Source of the DNA: Methylothermaceae bacterium
Lineage (GTDB): Bacteria; Pseudomonadota; Gammaproteobacteria; Methylococcales; Methylothermaceae
Direction: 5' to 3'
Assembly (NCBI GenBank): GCA_027024125.1
Contig: JALVSV010000088.1
Span: forward strand, 1-6,792
DNA: 6,792 nucleotides
The notes under the pieces were generated by a model. It was not told the origin of the DNA. It worked only from the letters and a program-made list of their open reading frames with translations, and searched no databases. How positions within the stretch are numbered: position 1 is the stretch's first letter; each line of letters begins with the position of its first letter. Positions 1 through 5,546 of this stretch are shown piece by piece. The position numbers and the translations under genes are program-made.

Positions 1-123
1 GGAGGAGGGATCGTGGCCGATTCCGATGCCCGTAGGGAATATCAGGAAAGTTTCGATAAGGCAGCAGCCTTGATTGAGGTATTGTCAGAATTCCAGGTCG
101 CGTCCGATCGTGTGGGTGGTTAA
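1..123 (+). CDS. pabB: Aminodeoxychorismate synthase component I, C-terminal end only (partial)
   Basis: An open frame runs from the first base of the window to a TAA at 121-123, giving 40 residues. They begin GGGIVADSDARREYQES and continue with a short helix-like tail. The GGGIVADS...EY.E...K pattern is the C-terminal signature of chorismate-binding enzymes (PabB, TrpE and relatives); the double glycine before GIVADS fits PabB better than TrpE. PabB aminates chorismate to 4-amino-4-deoxychorismate, on the way to 4-aminobenzoate. That compound is needed for folate and, in methylotrophs, also for tetrahydromethanopterin. The gene is cut by the window edge, so its start and length are unknown. 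Its end overlaps the next gene by 14 bp if that gene starts at GTG 110, which suggests cotranscription and translational coupling. The alternative is TrpE or another chorismate-utilising enzyme; the pattern is clear for the superfamily but less so for the exact member. Confidence 0.78.
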   Translation, partial: GGGIVADSDARREYQESFDKAAALIEVLSEFQVASDRVGG

Positions 124-721
124 GCTGGGGGGCAGCCTCGCTCATGATGAGGCGCTGCTCGGCTGGTTGAAAGTACTTTGCCAGCCAGATCTGCGGCAAA
201 TCGTCATCGTTCCAGGGGGCGGGCTTTTTGCTGATCAGGTCCGGCAAGCCCAAAGCCGGTGGTGCTTCAGTGAACGGGCGGCCCATGACATGGCCATCCT
301 GGCCATGCACCAGATGGGCACGATGTTTGCGGCCCTTGCCCCCGGGTTGACGATCGCCCAGGGGGTAATGGGAGTTAGAAAGGCAATCGAACGAGGGCGC
401 ACGGCTGTGTGGCTGCCGGATCCATCGGAGCTTGGCCAGGAAGGAGTACCTGCCAGTTGGGATGTGACCTCGGACAGCCTGGCGGCCTGGTTGTCCGGCA
501 AGTTGGCCGTCCGGGATCTGATTCTGGTCAAATCGCTGATGCCGCCCAGCCAGGAACCGGCAGAACTGCAGCGGCTGGGGATCGTCGATCCAGCATTCAT
601 GACCTGGCTTCCCGACAGTGTCCGGTTTCGGTGTTATCACCGCAATCAATTCAGAAGCTGGCAAAGGGATTTCGGTCCCGGTGAACGACTGACTGGTGCC
701 AGGGAAATGACTCCGCGTTAA
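110..721 (+). CDS. Amino-acid-kinase-family protein, probable MfnE-like kinase of methanofuran-type cofactor synthesis
   Basis: With GTG 110 as start the product has 203 residues. It opens directly with the amino-acid-kinase phosphate-binding strand and Lys (VVKLGGSL, residues 3-10). A glycine-rich loop PGGGLFAD (35-42), the family-like block SWDVTSDSLAAWLSGKL (116-132) and a final LVKS strand (139-142) follow. It lacks the long C-terminal ACT part of aspartokinase. The small size and the WDVTSDS block resemble the archaeal kinase MfnE, which phosphorylates 5-(aminomethyl)-3-furanmethanol phosphate in methanofuran synthesis; relatives occur in methylotrophs that use methanofuran-type cofactors. 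The frame stays open back to a TTG at 74, but that start would add 12 residues (RYCQNSRSRPIV) with no family character. GTG 110 has only a weak AGG at 95-97, so translation may depend on coupling to the upstream pabB end. The substrate is inferred from similarity recalled from memory and from the C1 neighbourhood; the kinase fold is clear, the exact role less so. Confidence 0.7.
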   Translation: MWVVKLGGSLAHDEALLGWLKVLCQPDLRQIVIVPGGGLFADQVRQAQSRWCFSERAAHDMAILAMHQMGTMFAALAPGLTIAQGVMGVRKAIERGRTAVWLPDPSELGQEGVPASWDVTSDSLAAWLSGKLAVRDLILVKSLMPPSQEPAELQRLGIVDPAFMTWLPDSVRFRCYHRNQFRSWQRDFGPGERLTGAREMTPR

Positions 722-724
722 AGT

Positions 725-755
725 TTTTCTGGGCCAGACCGCTAACTGTTATAAC
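725..755 (+). promoter_or_regulatory. Candidate sigma70 promoter with extended -10 for the 313-residue gene
   Basis: The bases TGTTATAAC at 747-755 form a TG-n-TATAAC extended -10 element, matching the consensus at five of six -10 positions. No good -35 is seen at the expected distance; the T-rich stretch at 724-732 is a poor match, which is common for extended -10 promoters. The predicted start near 762 would leave a leader of about 30 bases before ATG 793. The element lies within a 7-bp inverted repeat (737-776). Seen in sequence only; activity is inferred. Confidence 0.45.
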
Positions 756-776
756 CTTTTTCCATCTCCAGCGGTC
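737..776. repeat. Inverted repeat framing the -10 element
   Basis: GACCGCT at 737-743 is matched exactly by its reverse complement AGCGGTC at 770-776, with 26 bases between. Inside lies the self-complementary octamer GTTATAAC at 748-755, which is also the candidate -10. The arms therefore sit just upstream of the -10 and just after the expected start point, as an operator pair might. No T-run follows the right arm, so an intrinsic terminator for the upstream kinase gene is unlikely. A chance origin for a 7-bp match is possible. Confidence 0.4.
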
Positions 777-792
777 AGGTAAGGTAGCAGCC

Positions 793-1734
793 ATGTCTTC
801 TGTCAACGTCCAGTTATCCCAAATTTTGAGGTCCGGATTCTTCGGTGCCATGCAACAACCCCATGTTCAGGTAGGATCTGGCCAGAAAAATCCCCAGGTC
901 CCGATGGAAAGGCAGGATCATGCCGATGAGGGGCGGCAAAGGGATAGTGCACTGAGCCGGTCTCAGGCGGTCGATGCATCGTCCCCGATGGAGGCCGGTG
1001 AGCTTCCCAGGAAAGCAAAGGCTGATTCGGCTGTCATCGATACCAGCACCTCGGACCATGCGAAATCAGCATCCATGGGGGCCGTGTTTCATGACGTCGC
1101 CTTTCAGGAGAGCCGGTCCCTGAGTCTGGAGATCGAAACCGTGGACGGGGACGTTGTGACTCTGCGCCTCGATCGATCATCCAGCGGTTCCAAGACCTTG
1201 TACGGAGCCGTTGATGCAGCCGGCAGTCGTGTTGCCATTCAGCAGACTATGGAGAGCGGTACCCAACTGGAGTTCAGCATCGAGGGTGATCTGAGCAAGG
1301 AGGAGCGATACGCCATCAAAGACCTGGTCCATCAATTGGACAAGCTTGCCGACAAGTTTTTCCTCGGCGACATGGAAGGGGTCATGAAACGATTGGGGTC
1401 CCTGGGGTTCAACGAGCAACAATTGGCGGGTTTCAGCTTCGATCTCGGTTATCAGCAGAGCGTCCAGGCGGTGAGCGCATACTATGAAACCGTGAATGGC
1501 GCAGTTCCCGATGATCTGGCCAAAGCCGCTAAATTCTCAGGAGAAATCAAGCAGCTTCCCCGGCCCCAATTTATGAAGCATCCGGGACGCGACATCGGCA
1601 AGCTGTTTTCTGAAATGGTCGAACACAAGGCAAGGGAAGGCGGTTACGAAAAACCTTCCCGGGACATTCTCCAGCGACTTGAGTCCTTGATGAGGACAAC
1701 CTTCGAATTGGCCGATACAAGGAAGACAGCGTAA
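793..1734 (+). CDS. Hypothetical protein, 313 residues, low-complexity N-terminus plus alpha/beta C-terminal part
   Basis: I do not recognise a named function. The ATG at 793 has an AAGG Shine-Dalgarno match at 781-784 with 8 bases between, and the stop is TAA at 1732-1734. Residues 1-100 are polar, rich in Q, S, D, R and A, lack hydrophobic segments and look disordered; no signal peptide or membrane span is visible. Residues 107-128 (SRSLSLEIETVDGDVVTLRLD) and about 135-165 look like a small beta sheet. Residues 168-225 look helical and acidic (LSKEERYAIKDLVHQLDKLADKF, then LGDMEGVMKRLGSLGF). This layout, a beta part followed by an EER..I..L......A..F..GD....M.....LGF helical part, recalls a widespread proteobacterial family of uncharacterised proteins. 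The last 80 residues are charged and helical. It is probably cytoplasmic. It appears to have its own promoter and converges on mtkB, so a link to the serine cycle or to cofactor synthesis is not supported by operon structure. Confidence 0.85.
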   Translation: MSSVNVQLSQILRSGFFGAMQQPHVQVGSGQKNPQVPMERQDHADEGRQRDSALSRSQAVDASSPMEAGELPRKAKADSAVIDTSTSDHAKSASMGAVFHDVAFQESRSLSLEIETVDGDVVTLRLDRSSSGSKTLYGAVDAAGSRVAIQQTMESGTQLEFSIEGDLSKEERYAIKDLVHQLDKLADKFFLGDMEGVMKRLGSLGFNEQQLAGFSFDLGYQQSVQAVSAYYETVNGAVPDDLAKAAKFSGEIKQLPRPQFMKHPGRDIGKLFSEMVEHKAREGGYEKPSRDILQRLESLMRTTFELADTRKTA

Positions 1735-1775
1735 CGCCTGTGGGCAGGCAGCGGTCTGTCTTCCGCTGTCTTCCT
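1720..1775. terminator. Long inverted repeat between convergent genes, possible bidirectional terminator
   Basis: AGGAAGACAGCG at 1720-1731 pairs perfectly over 12 bp with CGCTGTCTTCCT at 1764-1775. The 32 bases between contain a second hairpin, GCCTG-TGGG-CAGGC at 1736-1749. The right-arm core CTGTCTTCC occurs twice, at 1756-1764 and 1766-1774, so the left arm has two pairing partners. The left arm lies within the last codons of the 313-residue gene, and the TAA is in the loop. The position between convergent genes suits a shared terminator. Neither strand shows a strong T-run after the stem, so this is not a textbook intrinsic terminator; it may instead block processing from the 3' ends or act with Rho. 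Confidence 0.5.
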
Positions 1776-1790
1776 CCTGTGCTTCCCGAT

Positions 1791-2693
1791 TCAGGAAATG
1801 CCGTTTTCCCGCAATGCCCTCATCACGGTTTCTCCAATCTGTGCGGGATTTCGAGCGACGTATAACCCCAATTCTTCCATGACATCCATCTTTGCCTTGG
1901 CCGTGTCGTCTTCGCCTGCGATGATGGCACCGGCATGGCCCATGCGGCGCCCGGGCGGAGCAGACAGTCCGGCAACGAAACCGATCACCGGTTTTTGCAT
2001 GTTTTCCCTGGCCCAGCGGGCGGCTGCCACTTCCTGGGGACCGCCAATCTCTCCTATCAAGACCACGGCATCGGTTTCCGGATCTTTTTCGAATGCCTTG
2101 AGCACCGTGACGAAGTCGGTACCATTGACAGGGTCTCCGCCAATGCCGACCGAGGTGGATTGTCCAAGTCCCAGGGCTGTCATCTGTTCCACTGCTTCGT
2201 AGTTGAGGGTTCCCGAGCGGGAAACGACGCCGATCCGACCCGGCCGATAGATATGTGCCGGCATGATGCCGACCTTGCATTCACGAGGTGTGATGATACC
2301 CGGGGTATTGGGGCCGATCACGAGACAGGCATCGCCTTGGGTCTCCCAGCGAATCTGGCGGTAACGCTGGACTCTGATCATGTCCTGGACGGGGATGCCG
2401 TCAGCAATGCTGACCGCGACCCGGATACCGGCATCAATCGCTTCCATGATGGCGTCGGCGGCGAATGCGGGAGGGACGAAAATGGCAGAGACATCAGCAC
2501 CGGTTTCGCGCACCGCCTCGGCGACGGTATCGAAAACCGGTAGTCCCAGATGGGTGCTGCCTCCCTTGCCAGGCGTGACTCCACCGACCACCTGGGTCCC
2601 GGTTCTGATGGCTTCCTCGGCGTGAAAGGTGGCATGCTGGCCGGTAAAGCCCTGGAAGATGACCTTGGATCGTTTATTGACGAATATGCTCAT
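1791..2693 (-). CDS. mtkB: Malate-CoA ligase (malate thiokinase) alpha subunit
   Basis: This 300-residue protein belongs to the succinyl-CoA synthetase alpha family. With MtkA it makes malyl-CoA from malate, CoA and ATP in the cytoplasm, for the serine cycle. Visible blocks in order: the CoA-binding Rossmann part near the N-terminus with VVGGVTPGKGG (35-45), IADGIPVQDM (96-105), GPNTPGIITP (127-136), VSRSGTL (157-163), SVGIGGDP (181-188), GEIGG with Glu215, and MGHAGAI with His253, the expected phospho-histidine. No key residue is missing. The ATG at 2693 overlaps the mtkA stop as ATGA. A strong AAGGGAG Shine-Dalgarno sequence lies inside the last mtkA codons, which fixes the start and implies coupled translation. 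By itself this subunit could be SucD of the citric acid cycle; the assignment to malate thiokinase rests mainly on mclA in the same operon and on the MtkA-like partner. It is the last gene of the operon. Confidence 0.86.
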   Translation of the reverse strand: MSIFVNKRSKVIFQGFTGQHATFHAEEAIRTGTQVVGGVTPGKGGSTHLGLPVFDTVAEAVRETGADVSAIFVPPAFAADAIMEAIDAGIRVAVSIADGIPVQDMIRVQRYRQIRWETQGDACLVIGPNTPGIITPRECKVGIMPAHIYRPGRIGVVSRSGTLNYEAVEQMTALGLGQSTSVGIGGDPVNGTDFVTVLKAFEKDPETDAVVLIGEIGGPQEVAAARWARENMQKPVIGFVAGLSAPPGRRMGHAGAIIAGEDDTAKAKMDVMEELGLYVARNPAQIGETVMRALRENGIS

Positions 2694-3865
2694 GTTTGCT
2701 CTCCCTTGACGGTGGCCACGGCCTTGGCTGCGGCGTCATCGAGATTGTCTGCCTGCAAAAAAGGCAGCTTGGATTCTTCCAGGATCTTCCGCCCCTCTTC
2801 CACGTTGGTCCCCGCCAGGCGCACCACCATTGGCAGATCGATATTGAGAGTGGTATAGGCCTGAATCAGTCCCGTGGCGATCCAGTCGCAGCGGTTGATG
2901 CCGGCGAAAATGTTGATGAGCAGGGCCTTGACATTGGGATCCTCCATCACGATCCGGCAGGCGTTGGTGACTTTCTCCGGCGATGCACCGCCACCCACAT
3001 CCAGGAAGTTCGCCGGTTTGCCGTCGTGAAGAGTGATGGCGTCCATCGTCGCCATGGCAAGTCCTGCGCCATTGACGATGCAGCCTATGTCCCCGTCCAG
3101 GGCGATATAGTTGAGATCGTGTCCCGAGGCTTCGACTTCCTTGGGGTCCTCCTCTTCCAGATCCCGCAATTCATTGATATCGGGATGCCGGTAAAGGGCG
3201 TTGTCATCGAAATTGAACTTGGCGTCGAGGCAGATCAGCTTGTCACCTGCGACCTGGGCCAGGGGATTGATCTCCACTTGCAGAGCGTCCTTGTCACGGA
3301 AACAGCGGTACAGGCGTTTCATGATTCGGACCAGCTGGGTCATCCGTGTCTTGTCGTTCATTCCAAGGGCGGCTGCCACTTTCCGGCATTGGAAATCCGC
3401 CAGCCCCAGAGCAGGATCGATGGTTTCGGTGATGATCTTTTCAGGGCTGTGGCTGGCCACCTCCTCGATTTCGGTTCCGCCTTCCCTGGAAGCCACGATG
3501 GTGACCCGCTGAGTCGCCCGGTCGATGACGAAGCTGAGATAGAGTTCATTCTGGATATCACTGGCTTCTTCCACCAGGATGCGTTTGACGACTCTTCCCT
3601 GGGGGCCGGTCTGATGGGTCACCAGATTCATGCCGATCATTTCATCGGTGATGCGCCCGACTTCTTCTATCGAATCGGCCACCTTGACGCCACCGGCTTT
3701 GCCCCGGCCACCAGCGTGGATCTGGGCTTTGACGACCCAGCGCTGTCCACCGATTTGTTCGGCTACTGCCTGGGCCTGGCTGTCGGAAAATGCGACATTG
3801 CCTGCAGGTACGGCAACGCCGTAGGATCTGAGCAGCTCCTTGGCTTGATACTCGTGTATATTCAC
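2690..3865 (-). CDS. mtkA: Malate-CoA ligase (malate thiokinase) beta subunit
   Basis: This 391-residue protein is an ATP-grasp CoA ligase of the succinyl-CoA synthetase beta type, the nucleotide-binding partner of the alpha subunit encoded next. The N-terminal ATP-grasp part starts with NIHEYQAKELL and carries VVKAQIHAGGRGKAGGVKV (44-62). The metal site VEINPL is at 197-202. The C-terminal ligase domain has NFLDVGGGAS (287-296), NIFAGINRCDW (318-328) and VRLAGTNVEEG (348-358). As I recall, ordinary SucC proteins have NIFGGI..CD in the third block, whereas the NIFAGINRCDW form and FLDVGGGAS are shared with methylotroph malate thiokinase; this favours mtkA over sucC. The start is GTG at 3865-3863, preceded by TAAGGAG (3883-3877) with an 11-base spacer. 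No upstream alternative fits the family start better. The gene follows mclA by 33 bp and runs into mtkB with a 4-bp overlap, so the three are one transcription unit. Confidence 0.88.
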   Translation of the reverse strand: MNIHEYQAKELLRSYGVAVPAGNVAFSDSQAQAVAEQIGGQRWVVKAQIHAGGRGKAGGVKVADSIEEVGRITDEMIGMNLVTHQTGPQGRVVKRILVEEASDIQNELYLSFVIDRATQRVTIVASREGGTEIEEVASHSPEKIITETIDPALGLADFQCRKVAAALGMNDKTRMTQLVRIMKRLYRCFRDKDALQVEINPLAQVAGDKLICLDAKFNFDDNALYRHPDINELRDLEEEDPKEVEASGHDLNYIALDGDIGCIVNGAGLAMATMDAITLHDGKPANFLDVGGGASPEKVTNACRIVMEDPNVKALLINIFAGINRCDWIATGLIQAYTTLNIDLPMVVRLAGTNVEEGRKILEESKLPFLQADNLDDAAAKAVATVKGEQT

Positions 3866-3876
3866 CTTATTAACAA

Positions 3877-3883
3877 CTCCTTA
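3877..3883 (-). promoter_or_regulatory. Ribosome binding site deciding the GTG start of mtkA
   Basis: On the minus strand TAAGGAG matches the anti-Shine-Dalgarno sequence over seven bases. It ends 11 bases before the GTG of mtkA, slightly longer than usual. It lies in the short gap after the mclA stop, so mtkA can be loaded independently of mclA. The reading NIHEYQ right after the GTG is the standard family N-terminus, which supports this start despite the rarer codon. Confidence 0.75.
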
Positions 3884-3898
3884 AATACGGCAAACCCG

Positions 3899-4864
3899 TC
3901 AAGGGCGACGGGCGTTGATTTGGTCAATTTTCGCGATCAGATTTTCTGCCATTTTGATCGAAGCGGCATCAATCAGGCGTCCATCCAGGGAAACCGCTCC
4001 CTTGCCCTCTCTTGCGGCTTCCTCCATGGCTTCGAGGATGCGGCGGGCCTTGTCGACTTCGTCCTCGGAAGGGGTGAACACTTCATTGGCCAGAGTGATC
4101 TGGGAGGGGTGGATGGCCCATTTGCCTTCGCACCCCAAAGCGGCGGCCCGCCGGGCGGCGGCTGTATATCCTTCGGGGTCGCTGAAGTCTCCAAAGGGAC
4201 CATCGATGGGGCGCAGGCCATTGGCGCGGCAGGCGACCACCATCCGGGCGATGGCGTAATGCCATTGATCTCCCCAATGTCGCTCACGATGTCCGTCTGC
4301 CAGAGGGTCGGTCAAAATGGAATAGTGCGGATTGGCGCCTCCAATGTTGGTGGTCCGCGCCTGAACGGATGCAGCATAGTCGGCGACACCGAATACCATG
4401 GCTTCGAGTCTTTCAGGGCAGGCCCGGGCGATTTCCCGAACGTTGTCCATGCCGGCTGCGGTCTCGATCAGGATGTGCAGATTGATCGGTTCAAGCCCCT
4501 TTGCCTGTTCGATCTGCTCCAGCAGGGTGGCAACAAAATAAATATCCTCTGGGCCGTTGACCTTTGGAATCAGGAGGGTGTCTAAGGTGTCTCCTGCCTG
4601 TTCGACCACATCGACGATATCGCGATAACAAAAATGAGTGTCCAGTCCGTTGATTCGCACCGAAACCGAGCATCTGGACCAGTCATATTGCTGCAGTGCT
4701 GTGATGACGTTGATGCGTGCCTGTTCTTTGTCGTCGGGCGCGACTGCATCTTCCAGATCCAGAAATACGATATCTGCTCCAGCTTGTGGCGCTTTTTCCA
4801 GCATTCTCGGATTGCTGCCGGGGACGGCCAGTTCACTTCGATGGAGACGGTTCTTTACGGCCAT
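3899..4864 (-). CDS. mclA: L-malyl-CoA lyase (HpcH/HpaI aldolase family)
   Basis: The product cleaves malyl-CoA into glyoxylate and acetyl-CoA, the step after malate thiokinase in the serine cycle. The chosen ATG (4864-4862) gives 321 residues, close to known malyl-CoA lyases of about 318-324. The open frame extends 41 codons further up, but that part (with GCSPDRIPHPSHS) has no family character and crosses the presumed promoter. The usual family start RLHRSELAVPGSNPRMLEKA follows the chosen ATG. Visible motifs: FLDLEDAVAPDDK (34-46), the substrate-binding arginine in VRING (Arg70), LIPKV (98-102), IETAAGM with metal ligand Glu134, FGVADY with metal ligand Asp162, and the late GKWAIHPSQI block. 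All expected catalytic residues are present. It is the first gene of the operon with mtkA and mtkB, ahead of a perfect TATAAT about 100 bases upstream. A citrate-lyase-beta-like paralogue is the alternative, made unlikely by the mtk neighbours. Confidence 0.9.
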   Translation of the reverse strand: MAVKNRLHRSELAVPGSNPRMLEKAPQAGADIVFLDLEDAVAPDDKEQARINVITALQQYDWSRCSVSVRINGLDTHFCYRDIVDVVEQAGDTLDTLLIPKVNGPEDIYFVATLLEQIEQAKGLEPINLHILIETAAGMDNVREIARACPERLEAMVFGVADYAASVQARTTNIGGANPHYSILTDPLADGHRERHWGDQWHYAIARMVVACRANGLRPIDGPFGDFSDPEGYTAAARRAAALGCEGKWAIHPSQITLANEVFTPSEDEVDKARRILEAMEEAAREGKGAVSLDGRLIDAASIKMAENLIAKIDQINARRP

Positions 4865-4906
4865 GTTTGATCTCGTCTTGGGTGTTGGTGGGTAGCTACA
4901 GCCAAG

Positions 4907-4936
4907 GATCGAATGGCTTGGATGGGGAATTCGATC
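4907..4936. repeat. 8-bp inverted repeat in the presumed mclA leader
   Basis: GATCGAAT at 4907-4914 and ATTCGATC at 4929-4936 are exact reverse complements separated by 14 bases. An overlapping weaker pair, AGCCA/TGGCT, lies at about 4900-4918. If transcription of mclA begins about seven bases after the TATAAT, the repeat covers roughly +22 to +51 of the leader. It could be an operator or an RNA hairpin; no known site is recognised. The spacing is wider than a typical T-N11-A LysR-type box. Confidence 0.4.
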
Positions 4937-4963
4937 GGGACTGCAGCCGCCTAAAAACCGTCC

Positions 4964-4992
4964 ATTATACGACGAAAAATGGGTCATGATGG
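4964..4992 (-). promoter_or_regulatory. Candidate sigma70 promoter of the mclA-mtkA-mtkB operon
   Basis: The minus strand carries a perfect -10 hexamer TATAAT at 4969-4964. At 17 bases upstream the best -35 is CCATCA (4992-4987), a poor match to TTGACA, so the promoter may need an activator. The implied leader is about 90 bases long and contains the 4907-4936 inverted repeat. In other methylotrophs serine-cycle genes are controlled by transcription factors such as the LysR-type QscR; no matching regulator gene lies in this window. Confidence 0.5.
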
Positions 4993-5023
4993 ATAGGATA
5001 AGAAAGCGCCTCGAGATTACAGT

Positions 5024-5053
5024 TTCCCTATACCGTGTATTGTCGGTTAAAAT
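5024..5053 (+). promoter_or_regulatory. Weak candidate promoter in the AT-rich stretch before ndk
   Basis: TAAAAT at 5048-5053 matches five of six -10 positions. The best -35 at an 18-base spacing is TTCCCT (5024-5029), which matches only in part. A further TATATT at 5076-5081 could serve instead. The 5040-5090 stretch is clearly more AT-rich than its surroundings, as expected for a promoter region, but the exact site cannot be fixed by eye. Confidence 0.3.
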
Positions 5054-5101
5054 AAAGAGTTTTTATCAACAACCTTATATTTAAATTATCAAGAGGGATC
5101 C

Positions 5102-5536
5102 ATGGCAATAGAACGCACGCTTTCGATCATCAAACCCGATGCAGTGGCCAAGAATGTGATCGGTGAGATTGTCAGCCGTTTCGAGAAAGCGGGCCTGGCG
5201 ATCGCAGCTATGAAAATGCTGCACCTGACCCGCGAACAGGCGGAAGGTTTCTATGCGGTCCACAAGGAGCGTCCCTTTTTTGGCGAGCTGGTGGAATATA
5301 TGATTTCTGGCCCTGTGGTGGTGCAGGTTCTCGAAGGGGAAGACGCCATTGCCAGGAACCGGGAGCTGATGGGTGCCACGAATCCAAAAGATGCGGCACC
5401 AGGGACCATTCGTGCAGATTTCGGTGAAAGCATCGAGGCCAATGCCGTGCATGGATCCGACGGTCCTGACACTGCGGCATGGGAAATAGGTTATTTCTTT
5501 AGCGAAAATGAAATTTGTCCCCGTTTTGGAGCATGA
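5102..5536 (+). CDS. ndk: Nucleoside diphosphate kinase
   Basis: The 144-residue product moves the gamma phosphate of ATP to other nucleoside diphosphates through a phospho-histidine, keeping the NTP and dNTP pools balanced in the cytoplasm. The length is the usual one for bacterial Ndk. The N-terminus [12 protein letters not shown] carries Lys11; the chain continues with HKERPFF (54-60), the nucleotide-binding [11 protein letters not shown] (85-95), GTIRADFG with Arg104, and the active site NAVHGSD with His117. All catalytic residues are in place. The ATG at 5102 has AAGAGGG at 5091-5097 just upstream with a short 4-base spacer. It is the first gene of a plus-strand run with rlmN and a pilW-like gene, diverging from the serine-cycle operon across 237 bp. 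There is nothing unusual in its sequence. Confidence 0.97.
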   Translation: MAIERTLSIIKPDAVAKNVIGEIVSRFEKAGLAIAAMKMLHLTREQAEGFYAVHKERPFFGELVEYMISGPVVVQVLEGEDAIARNRELMGATNPKDAAPGTIRADFGESIEANAVHGSDGPDTAAWEIGYFFSENEICPRFGA

Positions 5537-5546
5537 TTCAGGCGGA

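Noticed and set aside
722..792. Inverted repeat 737-776 as a terminator of the kinase gene
   Set aside because: The loop is 26 bases, the stem only 7 bp, and no T-run follows the right arm; the enclosed extended -10 makes a promoter reading more likely.
1537..2280. A 247-codon minus-strand frame across the mtkB end and the 313-residue gene
   Set aside because: It crosses the hairpin junction and overlaps two well-supported genes in other frames; its Arg/Gly/His-rich product has no recognisable motif or ribosome binding site.
1791..3865. Annotation as an ordinary sucC-sucD succinyl-CoA synthetase pair
   Set aside because: The family is shared, but cotranscription with mclA and the NIFAGINRCDW block favour malate thiokinase. 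It stays the main alternative until the genome is checked for a separate sucCD.
2696..4585. A 629-codon open frame on the plus strand, opposite mtkA and most of mclA
   Set aside because: mtkA and mclA are in the same phase (their ends differ by 1209 bases), and this frame is exactly codon-aligned with them. Its stops would need TTA, CTA or TCA in the sense genes, which are avoided here. The opposing genes have full family motifs, while the frame's product has none and looks like back-translated bias.
4865..4987. Upstream extension of mclA by 41 codons to ATG 4987
   Set aside because: The extension crosses the TATAAT and the leader repeat, and its residues do not resemble malyl-CoA lyase; family similarity begins just after ATG 4864.
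4865..5101. A small RNA, riboswitch or extra small gene in the divergent spacer
   Set aside because: No conserved riboswitch core, no intrinsic terminator and no short frame with a credible ribosome binding site could be recognised; promoters and one inverted repeat explain what is visible.
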